Below the pieces are notes generated by a model. The model made no database searches. It saw only the letters and a program-made list of their open reading frames with translations, and was not told the origin of the DNA. From an uncultured marine group I thaumarchaeote (GTDB taxonomy: Archaea; Thermoproteota; Nitrososphaeria; Nitrososphaerales; Nitrosopumilaceae), in NCBI GenBank assembly GCA_902606965.1, contig CACLIK010000006.1, forward strand, positions 1 to 45,625: 45,625 bases of DNA, in the 5' to 3' direction. The position numbers were made by a program, and so were the translations under genes. Below are positions 36,340-45,625 of the stretch, in pieces (position 1 is the stretch's first letter; each line of letters begins with the position of its first letter).

Positions 36340-37048
36340 GTTTTGCCATCTCATCAATGGATATTTTTTCAAATTGTTTAGTATCTGATTTGATCCTTGC
36401 CATTCTGATATGTTTCACACCCTTTTCATCACTCTTGAGGTTTATTGCAGAAATTGCCATTGACATGGCATCGTCCATAGACATTTCTTTTTTGTAATTC
36501 TTTTCTAAAAAGTCGGTAACTTCGTCTGAATTGCCCCCTATTGCAACTGCAGCATATGGAACATATGTACCACTTGGATCAGTGACAAATATTCTCGTTC
36601 CCTTTCTGTCTATACCAGCAATGATTAATGCTACACCAAATGGTCTAACACCCGAATATTGGGTGAATTGGTGTGATTGATCTGCCAAGTGTTTGGCAAC
36701 AGTTTCTATCTCCACAGATTCATCATAAGTTAACTTGTTACTTTGTGAGAAAAATCGTGCACTGTCTACTAAAACACGAGCATCCGGAATATATCCTGCC
36801 GCAGCAATACCAATATGATCATCCACTTGGAAAATTTTCTGTGTGATGTCTTCGACTTGAAGATCGCGTGATTTTTCTTCGACAGCTACTATAACACCAT
36901 CTTTGGATTGCAAGCCAATTGCAATCGCTCCTCTTTTGATAGTTTCAATAGCGTATTCGACCTGGTAAATTCTACCATCCGGTGAATACATTGTAGGCGT
37001 CATATCGTAGCCACGTGATGCCATCATAATATTTCGATTCGATTTCAA
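36308..37048 (-). CDS. psmA: Proteasome subunit alpha
   Basis: ASRGYDMTPTMYSPDGRIYQVEYAIETIKRGAIAIGLQSKDGVIVAVEEK; start probably at an internal Met before ASRGYD. Confidence 0.96.
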   Translation of the reverse strand: MKSNRNIMMASRGYDMTPTMYSPDGRIYQVEYAIETIKRGAIAIGLQSKDGVIVAVEEKSRDLQVEDITQKIFQVDDHIGIAAAGYIPDARVLVDSARFFSQSNKLTYDESVEIETVAKHLADQSHQFTQYSGVRPFGVALIIAGIDRKGTRIFVTDPSGTYVPYAAVAIGGNSDEVTDFLEKNYKKEMSMDDAMSMAISAINLKSDEKGVKHIRMARIKSDTKQFEKISIDEMAKHAQSVGGSSK

Positions 37049-37128
37049 GTCAATTTAAGGGTTGGTTATGGAATAATCAAAATCATCGACCCGTATCTAT
37101 TAAAATATAGAATTACTTTTGATCATCC

Positions 37129-37503
37129 ATGGGAAACCAACTAGATCAATTTCTTGATCAAAAATACATTAACCTTGAGACGTACAAAAAGGATGGAACA
37201 CCAATCAAAACTCCAGTTTGGTTTGTGATTGATAATGGTCTAATCTATGTAATAACCCGTGATAGTACTGGTAAAGTTAAACGGTTAAGAAATAATTGTG
37301 ATGTCAGAATTGTTTCATGTTCATTCAAGGGCGAACCAAAAGATGAATGGGTAAAAGCAAAAGCGGAAAATATTACAGGAGACGAGGCAGATAAGGCAAT
37401 CAAACTTCGCAAAAAAAAATATGGTATGTCTGCCAGATTGATTGGTCTATTTACATCACAAAAGGGCAATCTTGTCGCTTACTCTATCAAACCAATCGAT
37501 TAG
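37129..37503 (+). CDS. PPOX-class F420-dependent oxidoreductase-like protein
   Basis: INLETYKKDGTPIKTPVWFVIDNGLIYVITRDSTGKVKRLRNNCDVRIV. Confidence 0.88.
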   Translation: MGNQLDQFLDQKYINLETYKKDGTPIKTPVWFVIDNGLIYVITRDSTGKVKRLRNNCDVRIVSCSFKGEPKDEWVKAKAENITGDEADKAIKLRKKKYGMSARLIGLFTSQKGNLVAYSIKPID

Positions 37504-37569
37504 AATTTTTTAGAAATTTGATTATTCAAGAGACATTTAAATATAAATTGGAATTAAACCTGATCCATC

Positions 37570-38844
37570 TTGACTCAGCCAGACCCATTTGATAATGCAT
37601 CAAAACAGGTTAATGATGCATGTGATGTTTTAGGGATAGATGATGAAGGAATCAGAAATTATTTGATTATGCCAAATAGATTCCTTCGAGTTAAAGTTCC
37701 AGTAAAAATGGATGATGGTAAGATTAGAGTTTTTACGGGATTCAGATGTCAACATAACAACGATAGGGGACCATACAAAGGTGGTATAAGATACTTTGAC
37801 CCTGAAGGCGGTGTTAAGTATATGGAACGAGAAGTAATGGCCCTTTCATCTTGGATGACATGGAAATGCGCTGTTGTTGATGTACCACTAGGAGGTGGTA
37901 AGGGAGGAATTTTTGTCAATCCTAAAAAAGAAAAACTTAGTGATGGTGAGATGGAAAGATTAACCAGACAGTTTGCATCTAAGATTGCCGAGGTAATAGG
38001 TCCACAGAAAGATATTCCTGCTCCAGATGTCTATACAACTGGAAGAGAGATGACACAGATTATGGATACATTTACCAAAATGAGTGGAAATAATTATTCG
38101 CCAGGAACTATAACTGGAAAACCAATTCCTGTTGGTGGTTCTCTTGCACGCAATGTTGCTACAGGTTTGGGTAATGCTTATTGTATTAGAGAAGCAGCAA
38201 AAATTTTGAATATTGATCTTAAAGGCGCTAAAGTAGTATTACAAGGATTTGGAAATGCTTCAACCTTTTCTGGTGAATATCTAGAAAAAATGGGTGCAAA
38301 ATGTATTGCAGCAAGTGATTCGAAAGGCTCAATTCTAGTTCCTGACGGATTCAAAGTTCAAGATTTGATTGATTACAAACAGAAGGAAGGTTCTGTTGTA
38401 GGTTATCCAGGTAGCAAAGAAATTTCTACAGAGGAATTGCTCACAACTGATTGTGAGATCTTGGTTCCTGGCGCACTTGAAAACCAAATCACTGCTGAGA
38501 TTGCAGAGAAATTAAAATGTAAAATTATTGGTGAAGCTGCAAACGGTCCTACTTTACCTGAAGCTGATCCAGTTCTTCACAAGAAAGGAATTTTTGTTAT
38601 ACCAGATATCTTGGCAAACTCTGGTGGTGTATGCATATCTTATTTGGAATGGGTACAAAACAACATGGGATATTACTGGACATTCGATGAAGTTGCAAGC
38701 AAGATGGAAGCTAAAATTGTCAAAGGCTTGAAGGACATGCATGACCTTTCCAAAAAACATGACATTGATAATAGAAGAGCGGCTATGGTATTAGCTGTAG
38801 AACGTGTTCTAGAAGCATTTAATCATAAAGGCATCTGGCCTTAG
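37570..38844 (+). CDS. gdhA: Glutamate dehydrogenase
   Basis: TTG start; GFRCQHNNDRGPYKGGIRYFDPEGG, WKCAVVDVPLGGGKGGI, VVLQGFGNASTFSGEYL, IIGEAANGPTLPEAD. Confidence 0.95.
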   Translation: MTQPDPFDNASKQVNDACDVLGIDDEGIRNYLIMPNRFLRVKVPVKMDDGKIRVFTGFRCQHNNDRGPYKGGIRYFDPEGGVKYMEREVMALSSWMTWKCAVVDVPLGGGKGGIFVNPKKEKLSDGEMERLTRQFASKIAEVIGPQKDIPAPDVYTTGREMTQIMDTFTKMSGNNYSPGTITGKPIPVGGSLARNVATGLGNAYCIREAAKILNIDLKGAKVVLQGFGNASTFSGEYLEKMGAKCIAASDSKGSILVPDGFKVQDLIDYKQKEGSVVGYPGSKEISTEELLTTDCEILVPGALENQITAEIAEKLKCKIIGEAANGPTLPEADPVLHKKGIFVIPDILANSGGVCISYLEWVQNNMGYYWTFDEVASKMEAKIVKGLKDMHDLSKKHDIDNRRAAMVLAVERVLEAFNHKGIWP

Positions 38845-38847
38845 CCT

Positions 38848-39225
38848 CTAAACAAAATAAGACTCGTAACAAACTAACTGTTCGATAAATCGTATCTTTC
38901 CTTTCGTGATTGAAACTAACTTCTTCTTAAACAAAAGATCAATTTTTGTTCGATGTTCCAGCAACTCTATGATTTTTTTTGTCAGATACCTACCTTTTCT
39001 ATCGCCATCTAAAAGAAGAATCAGCTTACGATATTTAGCGGCTGAATCAGCAAATTTTATCATCCCATTGAACCTATGAAATTCTAAAATTTTGCCAGAA
39101 TAACCCAATTTCACTAGTGCGGCAGAGTCACGTTTTCCTTCCACAACTACCGCACAATTCTTTTGTGAATTTAGCAAATTCACGAATTTTTTCATCTCGG
39201 CTATTTCAGTTTCCGGAAATTCCAT
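38848..39225 (-). CDS. Stand-alone small TOPRIM domain protein
   Basis: 125 aa: CAVVVEGKRDSAALVKLGY...LILLLDGDRKGRYLTKKI (TOPRIM E and DxD). Confidence 0.85.
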   Translation of the reverse strand: MEFPETEIAEMKKFVNLLNSQKNCAVVVEGKRDSAALVKLGYSGKILEFHRFNGMIKFADSAAKYRKLILLLDGDRKGRYLTKKIIELLEHRTKIDLLFKKKLVSITKGKIRFIEQLVCYESYFV

Positions 39226-39272
39226 AATGGTAATAAGTTTAATATAATAACAAACTTTTTGATCGATCTACT

Positions 39273-41390
39273 ATGAACTCAATTACAAAAATTTTTGATG
39301 ATACAATAAAGACTGACCATAAAATCATTACAGAGGAGGCAGCAAAATCAATTTTAAAAAAATACAAAGTTTCAGTACCAGGATTTTCATTAGCCACATC
39401 TACTGATCAAGCAGTAAGAGATGCAAAGCGACTTGGATTTCCTCTGGTTATGAAGGTGGTCTCACCACAAATTCTACATAAAACTGACGTGGGTGGGGTC
39501 AAGATTGGTGTTGATAACACTGCTGATGTAAGAAAGACATTCAATGACATGTATGGACGACTTTCCAAAAAGAAAGGCGTTAACGTAAAAGGAATTTTGC
39601 TTGAGAAGATGGTTCCGAAGGGAGTTGAACTAATTGTTGGAATACAAAACAATCCACAATTTGGACCAATGCTCATGGTTGGTTTGGGTGGTGTTCTAAC
39701 TGAAGTTTTCAAAGATGTTGCATTCAGAATGTTACCAATTACGACATCAGATGCGAAATCAATGTTAAACGAACTCAAAGGTTCTAAAATTCTAAAAGGA
39801 TTCCGTGGAAGCAAGCCTATAGACTTGAACATGCTTGCAAAGGCTCTTGTTCAAATTGGAAAGATTGGTGTTGATAATGCTAATTACATTAACAGTATAG
39901 ATTTCAATCCTATAGTTGTCTATCCAAAATCATACGATGTGGTAGACGCAAAAATAATTCTCAACAAAGAAATTAAAAAGAATTCAATCTCACGTGCCAA
40001 GCCAAACATAACATCCATGGAGAAATTCTTTACACCAAAGTCTGTTGCACTAGTTGGCGCTTCTGCAACACCTGGAAAGATTGGCAACTCTGTATTAGAT
40101 GCTCTTGGAAAACAGGACTACAAAGGTAAAGTATATCCAATTAATCCTAAACAAAAGAAGATTCTTGGAATCAAATGTTATCCATCACTGGAAGCAATCA
40201 AGACAAAGGTTGATCTGGTTGTTGTTTGTATTGATCTTGCACACTGCGGACCTCTTATGAAGGATTGCGCAAAGAAGGGAATTCATAATGTTGTAATTGT
40301 TTCAGGTGGTGGTAAGGAACTTGGTGGAGATAGAGCAGCAATGGAGGCTGAGGTTAAACATCTGTCATTAAAACACAAGATACGAGTTATCGGTCCAAAT
40401 TGTATTGGAATGTTCAACGCAGCAAATCGTCTTGATTGTGCATTTCAAGGACAAGCAAGGATGGTTCGTGCAAGACTTGGTAACGTTGCCTTCTTCTCAC
40501 AAAGTGGAACAATGGGAATTAGTATGTTAGAGAGTGCTGATACTTTTGGTCTTTCAAAGATGATCAGTTATGGAAACAGGTCAGATGTTGATGAAGCAGA
40601 CATGATTTCATATGCAGGAAGTGATCCTCAAACCAAAGTTATTTGTCTTTACGTAGAAGGATTTGGTGATGGTAGAAAGTTTATCAATGCTGCAAAGCGT
40701 GTTATGAAAGAAAAAAAGAAACCAATAGTGATATGGAAGAGTGGACGAAGTGCAGCTGGTGCAAAGCAGGCTGCATCTCATACAGGTTCACTTGGTGGTG
40801 ATAATGCAATGATTATGGGTGCGTTTAAGCAAGCTGGAATTATCTCTGTAGATAGTTATCAAGAACTTGCTGGAGTGGCAAAGGCTTTGGCTTGGCAGCC
40901 AGCAGCAAAAGGAAACAAAGTTGCCATGTGCAGTAATGGTGCTGGTCCTATGATTGGTGGAATTGATCATTTAGAAAGATTAGGTCTTACGATAGGTAAG
41001 ATGTCCCCACGGCTTATCAAAAAAATGAAGGCTCGTTTTCCTCCAACCGTTCCTATCCATAATGGTAATCCAGCGGATGTTGGTGGCGGTGCAACTGCTG
41101 ATGACTATAGGTTTGTTATTCAGCAATTTTATGATGAAAAGAACGTGAATATTGCGATGCCATGGTTTGTATTTCAGGATGACCCTCTTGAAGAGACAAT
41201 CGTTGGTCACCTTGCTAACTTTTCCAAGAAAAGAAAAAAACCATTGTTAGTTGGAGCCAACGGAGGTCCATATACAGAAAAAATGTCCAAATTGGTTGAA
41301 AAAAAGGGTATACCGGTTTATGATGATTTAAGAACGTGGGTGGCTGCTGCATCTGCATTAGCCAAATGGGGTTCTACACGGGGTAGATAA
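39273..41390 (+). CDS. ADP-forming acyl-CoA synthetase; probable 3-hydroxypropionyl-CoA synthetase
   Basis: ATP-grasp half first ([25 protein letters not shown]) then CoA-binding/ligase half ([21 protein letters not shown]...GPNCIGMFN...FFSQSGTMG). Neighbouring hydratase supports the HP/HB assignment. Confidence 0.85.
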   Translation: MNSITKIFDDTIKTDHKIITEEAAKSILKKYKVSVPGFSLATSTDQAVRDAKRLGFPLVMKVVSPQILHKTDVGGVKIGVDNTADVRKTFNDMYGRLSKKKGVNVKGILLEKMVPKGVELIVGIQNNPQFGPMLMVGLGGVLTEVFKDVAFRMLPITTSDAKSMLNELKGSKILKGFRGSKPIDLNMLAKALVQIGKIGVDNANYINSIDFNPIVVYPKSYDVVDAKIILNKEIKKNSISRAKPNITSMEKFFTPKSVALVGASATPGKIGNSVLDALGKQDYKGKVYPINPKQKKILGIKCYPSLEAIKTKVDLVVVCIDLAHCGPLMKDCAKKGIHNVVIVSGGGKELGGDRAAMEAEVKHLSLKHKIRVIGPNCIGMFNAANRLDCAFQGQARMVRARLGNVAFFSQSGTMGISMLESADTFGLSKMISYGNRSDVDEADMISYAGSDPQTKVICLYVEGFGDGRKFINAAKRVMKEKKKPIVIWKSGRSAAGAKQAASHTGSLGGDNAMIMGAFKQAGIISVDSYQELAGVAKALAWQPAAKGNKVAMCSNGAGPMIGGIDHLERLGLTIGKMSPRLIKKMKARFPPTVPIHNGNPADVGGGATADDYRFVIQQFYDEKNVNIAMPWFVFQDDPLEETIVGHLANFSKKRKKPLLVGANGGPYTEKMSKLVEKKGIPVYDDLRTWVAAASALAKWGSTRGR

Positions 41391-41421
41391 CATTTAATTT
41401 CATAAGAGGCAGATTTTCAAT

Positions 41422-42183
41422 ATGACCAATATTACTACTCAAACTGATGATGGGATTTGCACCGTTAAGATTAACCGCCCAGAAAAACTAAACGCAATGA
41501 ATATTGATGTTGCAAAGGAGATAATTTCTACATTTCAGCAGTTAGAGAAGGATGATAATGTCAAAGTGATTATTTTAACTGGTGAGGGTGACAAGGCATT
41601 TTCTGCAGGAGCTGATATTGAATACATGTCAAAAATCTCATCAGAAGAATCTGAACGATACGCGAAATTAGGTCAAGAACTTACTGCCACTGTAGAAAAT
41701 ATAACTAAACCAACTATTGCAGCTGTTAATGGTTTCGCACTTGGTGGTGGATGTGAACTTGCAATGTCTTGTGATATAAGACTTGCATCTGACAATGCAA
41801 AGATTGGTCAACCGGAGGTAACAATAGGCATACCACCTGGTTGGGGTGGAACACAAAGGTTGATGAGAATAGTGGGAATCGCAAAAGCAAAGGAAATTGT
41901 TTTCACTGGAAAAGCAATCAATGCAAATGCAGCGAAAGAAATTGGTCTTGTCAATCATGTTTTCGAACAATCTGTTTTAATGGATGAAGCTGTAAAGATG
42001 GCAAAAACAATCGCTGCAAACGCATCTTTAGCTGTTCATATGTCAAAGACTGCAATCAATAAAGGCCGTAATGCAGATCTTGACACAGGTCTGGGTGTAG
42101 AATTACTTGCATGGAGAAATTGTTTCTCAGATCCAGAACGTGAAAAACGAATGTCGGATTTTGTAAACAAGTCTAAAAAATAG
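41422..42183 (+). CDS. Enoyl-CoA hydratase; probable 3-hydroxypropionyl-CoA dehydratase/crotonyl-CoA hydratase
   Basis: [73 protein letters not shown]. Confidence 0.92.
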   Translation: MTNITTQTDDGICTVKINRPEKLNAMNIDVAKEIISTFQQLEKDDNVKVIILTGEGDKAFSAGADIEYMSKISSEESERYAKLGQELTATVENITKPTIAAVNGFALGGGCELAMSCDIRLASDNAKIGQPEVTIGIPPGWGGTQRLMRIVGIAKAKEIVFTGKAINANAAKEIGLVNHVFEQSVLMDEAVKMAKTIAANASLAVHMSKTAINKGRNADLDTGLGVELLAWRNCFSDPEREKRMSDFVNKSKK

Positions 42184-42265
42184 CTTCACCTAACCAATTA
42201 CAATCATTTAGTGTGTATTTTGTAGGAAAAGGTTATTATAATTTGAACCATGGAATGTTGCATAT

Positions 42266-42730
42266 ATGACTACAGAACAAAGTCACGAAGCATCTGCTGA
42301 ACATTCATGTGGATGTGGACACGATCATGGAGAATCTCATGAATCTCCAAAACCTCAAGAAGTAGTTGTCGAGTCACCACAACCTCAAACACAATCAGGA
42401 AAATTGATTACCATCACAGCAAAAGCTGCTGAGAAAATCAATGAGTTCATGGCTGAAGAAAAAGAAAAGCCAGAATTCCTTAGAATTTATGTTCAAGGCG
42501 GTGGTTGTTCTGGACTTTCTTACGGAATGGGTTTTGAGAAAACAGCAGAAGAAGATGATCTAACCATTGAGGAAAATGGTGTCAAAGTACTAGTTGATTC
42601 AATGAGTCAAGATCACCTACAAGGTGCAAACGTTGACTATATTGAAAGTCTGATGGGCTCGGGCTTCAAAATCAATAACCCGAATGTAACAAAAAGTTGT
42701 TCATGCGGCTCATCCTTTAGTACTGAATAA
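42266..42730 (+). CDS. A-type iron-sulfur cluster assembly protein (IscA/SufA/ErpA-like) with His/Cys-rich N-terminus
   Basis: HSCGCGHDHGESHESPK; ITITAKAAEKINEFM...VQGGGCSGLSYGMGF...NPNVTKSCSCGSSFS. Confidence 0.92.
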   Translation: MTTEQSHEASAEHSCGCGHDHGESHESPKPQEVVVESPQPQTQSGKLITITAKAAEKINEFMAEEKEKPEFLRIYVQGGGCSGLSYGMGFEKTAEEDDLTIEENGVKVLVDSMSQDHLQGANVDYIESLMGSGFKINNPNVTKSCSCGSSFSTE

Positions 42731-42844
42731 TCATTTTTTCAATTTTTATTTTATTTTATTATTGAAAAATAATTTTTTACCACAAGCACTTATAACTGCG
42801 ATTTTAAACTTCAGCTTATTGAATATTAAGGAGATGAGAATAAT

Positions 42845-43987
42845 TTGCCATACACAGGTATCGTCAAATATCACGTTAAACTATCATTTGAAGTCGACGG
42901 TCTGGTTGAGCGAGCAGACATTATAGGGGCGGTATTCGGTCAAACCGAGGGACTATTGGGTCCCGAGATGAACCTGAATGAGCTTCAGCGTGCTTCTAAG
43001 GTAGGTAGAATTGAAGTAGAAATCAAAACTACTGAAAATACCACTTCCGGTACTGCATTACTTCCAATGAGTACTGACGTTGATACTTGTGCATTAATTG
43101 CAGCTGCAATCGAGAGTATTGACAAAGTCGGTCCATTTGATTGCAAATTCAAGCTAGATGCTATTGATGACGTAAGGGCATCAAAAAAAGAAGACATTGT
43201 ACGCAGAGCAAAGGAGATCAAACAAAAATGGTCTACAAAATCTGTCAGCGAAGGTGACACTATGTTAAAGGATGTCAATGAGAGTTCAGCAGGTAAGGTA
43301 TCTGAGTATGGACCAAACAAACTTCCATGCAGTTCAGGAATTTACGATTCACCATGGATAATTCTTGTTGAGGGCAGAGCAGATATCTTAAATTTATTGA
43401 GAGCCGGTTATGACAACGCTTTAGCTATTGAAGGTGCAAAAATTGATGAGTCCATCAAAGACCTTTGTGCGAAAAAGGATAAAGTTGTAGCATTTTTAGA
43501 TGGAGACAGAGCTGGTGGATTCATCCTCAAAGAATTGAAGTCAGTTGTTAAGGTTGATTATGAGCTCCGTGCAGATGAAGGTATTGAAGTCGAGGAATTA
43601 ACTCCTCAACGTGTTGCGGATATTCTAAAGGATGTAACTGATAACTTAAAAAACCAAACTACATCGCCAAAACAAGTAAGTGAGGACGATAAACCATTAG
43701 CGGATATTACCAGCAAAATATACAAAGATCTCAATGAAACATTGGAAGCTATAGGACTTGACTCTAACAATGATCAATTGTTCAAGGTACCAATTAGTGA
43801 ACTTGTAGACAAACTATCCACACAAAGCGGAATAAAATATCTGATTTTAGACGGGATAATAACACAGAGATTGTTAGATGGCGCTAAGCAGTCTGGAATT
43901 GAATGTATTATAGGCCATAGGGTTGCCAATCTATCAAACACTGATGGCGTAACACTAAAAACATTCACCGACCTTGGCATTAGTTAA
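42845..43987 (+). CDS. dnaG: Archaeal DnaG primase-like protein
   Basis: TTG start; YTGIVKYHVKLSFEVDGLVERADIIGAVFGQTEGLLGPEMNLNELQ; TOPRIM IILVEGRADILNLLRAGYDNALAIEG...VVAFLDGDRAGGFILKEL. Confidence 0.96.
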   Translation: MPYTGIVKYHVKLSFEVDGLVERADIIGAVFGQTEGLLGPEMNLNELQRASKVGRIEVEIKTTENTTSGTALLPMSTDVDTCALIAAAIESIDKVGPFDCKFKLDAIDDVRASKKEDIVRRAKEIKQKWSTKSVSEGDTMLKDVNESSAGKVSEYGPNKLPCSSGIYDSPWIILVEGRADILNLLRAGYDNALAIEGAKIDESIKDLCAKKDKVVAFLDGDRAGGFILKELKSVVKVDYELRADEGIEVEELTPQRVADILKDVTDNLKNQTTSPKQVSEDDKPLADITSKIYKDLNETLEAIGLDSNNDQLFKVPISELVDKLSTQSGIKYLILDGIITQRLLDGAKQSGIECIIGHRVANLSNTDGVTLKTFTDLGIS

Positions 43988-44664
43988 TGTCTGATCTTAA
44001 AATCCAACATATTCTCACTCTAGCAGAATTATTATCGAAAGGGGCTAGATACAACTTTGTCCAAATTACCACATCATCTCTTGGGAAAAGTATAAAAAAA
44101 TCACAACAGGCTGCCTCAAAACATATTTTGGAACTTGAAAATGATGGATTCATTGACAGAGTAATGACTGGGCGACACCTTTCTGTGAAAATTACTCAGA
44201 AGGGATATTCTGAACTTGTTAAACTTCATTCAATTTTAGGTTCCACTTTAGGCTCATCACCTTCACAATTAGAATTGGCTGGGTCAGTAATTTCTGGATT
44301 AGGTGAAGGAGCTTACTATATGGCATTAAATGGTTACACAAAGCAATTCAAAATGAAGATTGGATACATTCCTTTCCCAGGTACATTGAATGTAAAATTA
44401 AATCAGTTACAGGCAACTCAAATCATTCAGCAGTTAGATGATCTTGATAGTGTAATAATAGAACCATTTTCTGACGGGAAGAGAACATATGGTTGGGTAA
44501 AATGTTTTCATGTAACATTAAATGATTCTATTAAATGTGAATTAATACGCCTTGAAAGAACGCACCATGATAGTTCAGTTATCGAATTGATATCAAAAAA
44601 TAACTTACGTAAAACTGCTAGACTGAAAACTGGTTCTAAAGTTACGGTTAAAATTCATGCTTAA
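43987..44664 (+). CDS. ribK: CTP-dependent riboflavin kinase with N-terminal HTH
   Basis: N-terminal wHTH (SQQAASKHILELENDGFIDRVMTGRHLSVKITQKG) followed by ISGLGEGAYYMALNGYTKQFKMKIGYIPFPGTLNVKL. Confidence 0.93.
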   Translation: MSDLKIQHILTLAELLSKGARYNFVQITTSSLGKSIKKSQQAASKHILELENDGFIDRVMTGRHLSVKITQKGYSELVKLHSILGSTLGSSPSQLELAGSVISGLGEGAYYMALNGYTKQFKMKIGYIPFPGTLNVKLNQLQATQIIQQLDDLDSVIIEPFSDGKRTYGWVKCFHVTLNDSIKCELIRLERTHHDSSVIELISKNNLRKTARLKTGSKVTVKIHA

Positions 44665-44675
44665 TCTGTACTAAA

Positions 44676-45116
44676 CTACAGACCATGAATGTCCTTTCCA
44701 TATTGTTTTTCAATTTCTGAGCTTGATAGTTCAGGAACTGGAGATTGTAATCTTACTATCTCAATATTAAGATTGATCCTCTTACATCCATCATCAATGA
44801 ATTTTTCTTGATGTACTTGATCATATCCAAGTACAATGATGCTGGGTTTTATCTCCTTTACAGTTTCAAAGATATTATCTTCATGACCAATAATGGCCCT
44901 GTCAACCATAGATAGACAGTTTACTAATTCACATCTTAATTCTTGATTATGTAACGGTGGTCTTTTTTTCATCTTCTGAGCAGTTTTATCAGTAGCAATT
45001 GCAACCACTAATTCATCACCTAGAGCTTTTGCTGCATTCAGTGTGTGTATATGTCCTGGATGAATTATATCAAAAACTCCGCCAGCTAATACAATCTTCT
45101 TTTTTTCCAAATCCAA
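44676..45116 (-). CDS. ribL: Archaeal FAD synthase
   Basis: VLAGGVFDIIHPGHIHTLNAAKALGDELVVAIATD; convergent with ribK. Confidence 0.92.
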   Translation of the reverse strand: MDLEKKKIVLAGGVFDIIHPGHIHTLNAAKALGDELVVAIATDKTAQKMKKRPPLHNQELRCELVNCLSMVDRAIIGHEDNIFETVKEIKPSIIVLGYDQVHQEKFIDDGCKRINLNIEIVRLQSPVPELSSSEIEKQYGKDIHGL

Positions 45117-45156
45117 ATGTCCTCATTATTTCTTCACTTTTTAACGCATCGTTAAA

Positions 45157-45625
45157 TCATATCTTCGGTTCTCTACCTTTTGCCATTCTTAGAGCATCTA
45201 CTAGACCATCTGCATAACCAATACTCAAAACTGCATTTTCATCTTTTCCTTGTTTTAGAAAATTTTCTGCATCATCAATGTATAATTTCGCATTTTCAAA
45301 AACTTCCCGAAATTCTTTTGATTCATCATAAAGCGGTTTAATTTCTTCTAATGCTTTCCTAACCATTGGAACATATCTTTCAATCATTTGTACTGATATA
45401 CTTTTGATCCTTGCTGAATTGTCTGATGGTTTATCCAAACATTCCGTTAATACATTGATAGCATCTGATTCTGTAAAATGTAATTTTCCTGGTATGATTA
45501 TGCTGTGTGGCGGTTCACCAAAATCGATTTTAAGCAGATTACTGAATTTTCCAGAGATAATTTTTTGTGTTTCAAATCCAATTCTAGATGCAATTATGGC
45601 AAACGTATCATCACTTAGAACGGTT
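45157..45625 (-). CDS. Diphthine synthase C-terminal region fused in frame to a DUF357 domain (5' partial)
   Basis: Frame stays open to the window edge: TVLSDDTFAIIASRIGFETQKIISGKFSNLLKIDFGEPPHSIIIPGKLHFTESDAINVLTECLDKPSDNSARIKSISVQMIERYVPMVRKALEE...AVLSIGYADGLVDALRMAKGREPKI. The ORF track starts at an internal TTG. Confidence 0.85.
   Translation of the reverse strand, partial: TVLSDDTFAIIASRIGFETQKIISGKFSNLLKIDFGEPPHSIIIPGKLHFTESDAINVLTECLDKPSDNSARIKSISVQMIERYVPMVRKALEEIKPLYDESKEFREVFENAKLYIDDAENFLKQGKDENAVLSIGYADGLVDALRMAKGREPKI

Noticed and set aside
39407-39832. 141-aa minus-strand ORF
   Set aside because: Antisense shadow of the acyl-CoA synthetase ATP-grasp region.
1-45625. CRISPR arrays, integrases, prophage or toxin-antitoxin modules
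   Set aside because: No regularly spaced repeats, cas genes, integrase motifs or recognised TA pairs were found on reading both strands.

Overview
This 45.6-kb, AT-rich window looks like a chromosomal segment of an ammonia-oxidizing thaumarchaeon (Nitrososphaerota, Nitrosopumilus/Nitrosarchaeum-like). The lineage call rests on recognised protein families: eukaryote-type topoisomerase IB, archaeal DnaG, proteasome alpha, RadA, fibrillarin/Nop5, S30e, L21e, Rpb4, PEFG-CTERM cupredoxin, secreted WIKNNAGWW-repeat proteins, and an ADP-forming acyl-CoA synthetase next to an enoyl-CoA hydratase that resembles the thaumarchaeal HP/HB carbon-fixation pair. Most of it is compact core genome with short gaps and many convergent or stop-start overlaps. 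I see two tRNA genes: Ser-GCT, and elongator Met-CAT with an apparent 20-nt non-canonical intron. I see no rRNA, CRISPR array, transposase or prophage. The items most worth a second look are: (1) a tightly coupled set of a B12-binding, CarH/LitR-like protein and a CrtI-like FAD oxidoreductase (stop/start TAGTG), preceded by a secreted repeat protein; (2) a two-gene islet (22.4-24.0 kb) with a candidate zinc-finger-split PD-(D/E)XK nuclease; (3) a perfect 7-3-7 palindrome 2 nt before the radA start codon; (4) an in-frame diphthine-synthase/DUF357 fusion running off the right edge; (5) a gluzincin-like protein with an altered HEXXH motif (EEIIH); (6) the tRNA-Met intron; (7) an orphan beta-type DNA methyltransferase. 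All calls come from reading the sequence. No homology search was run.
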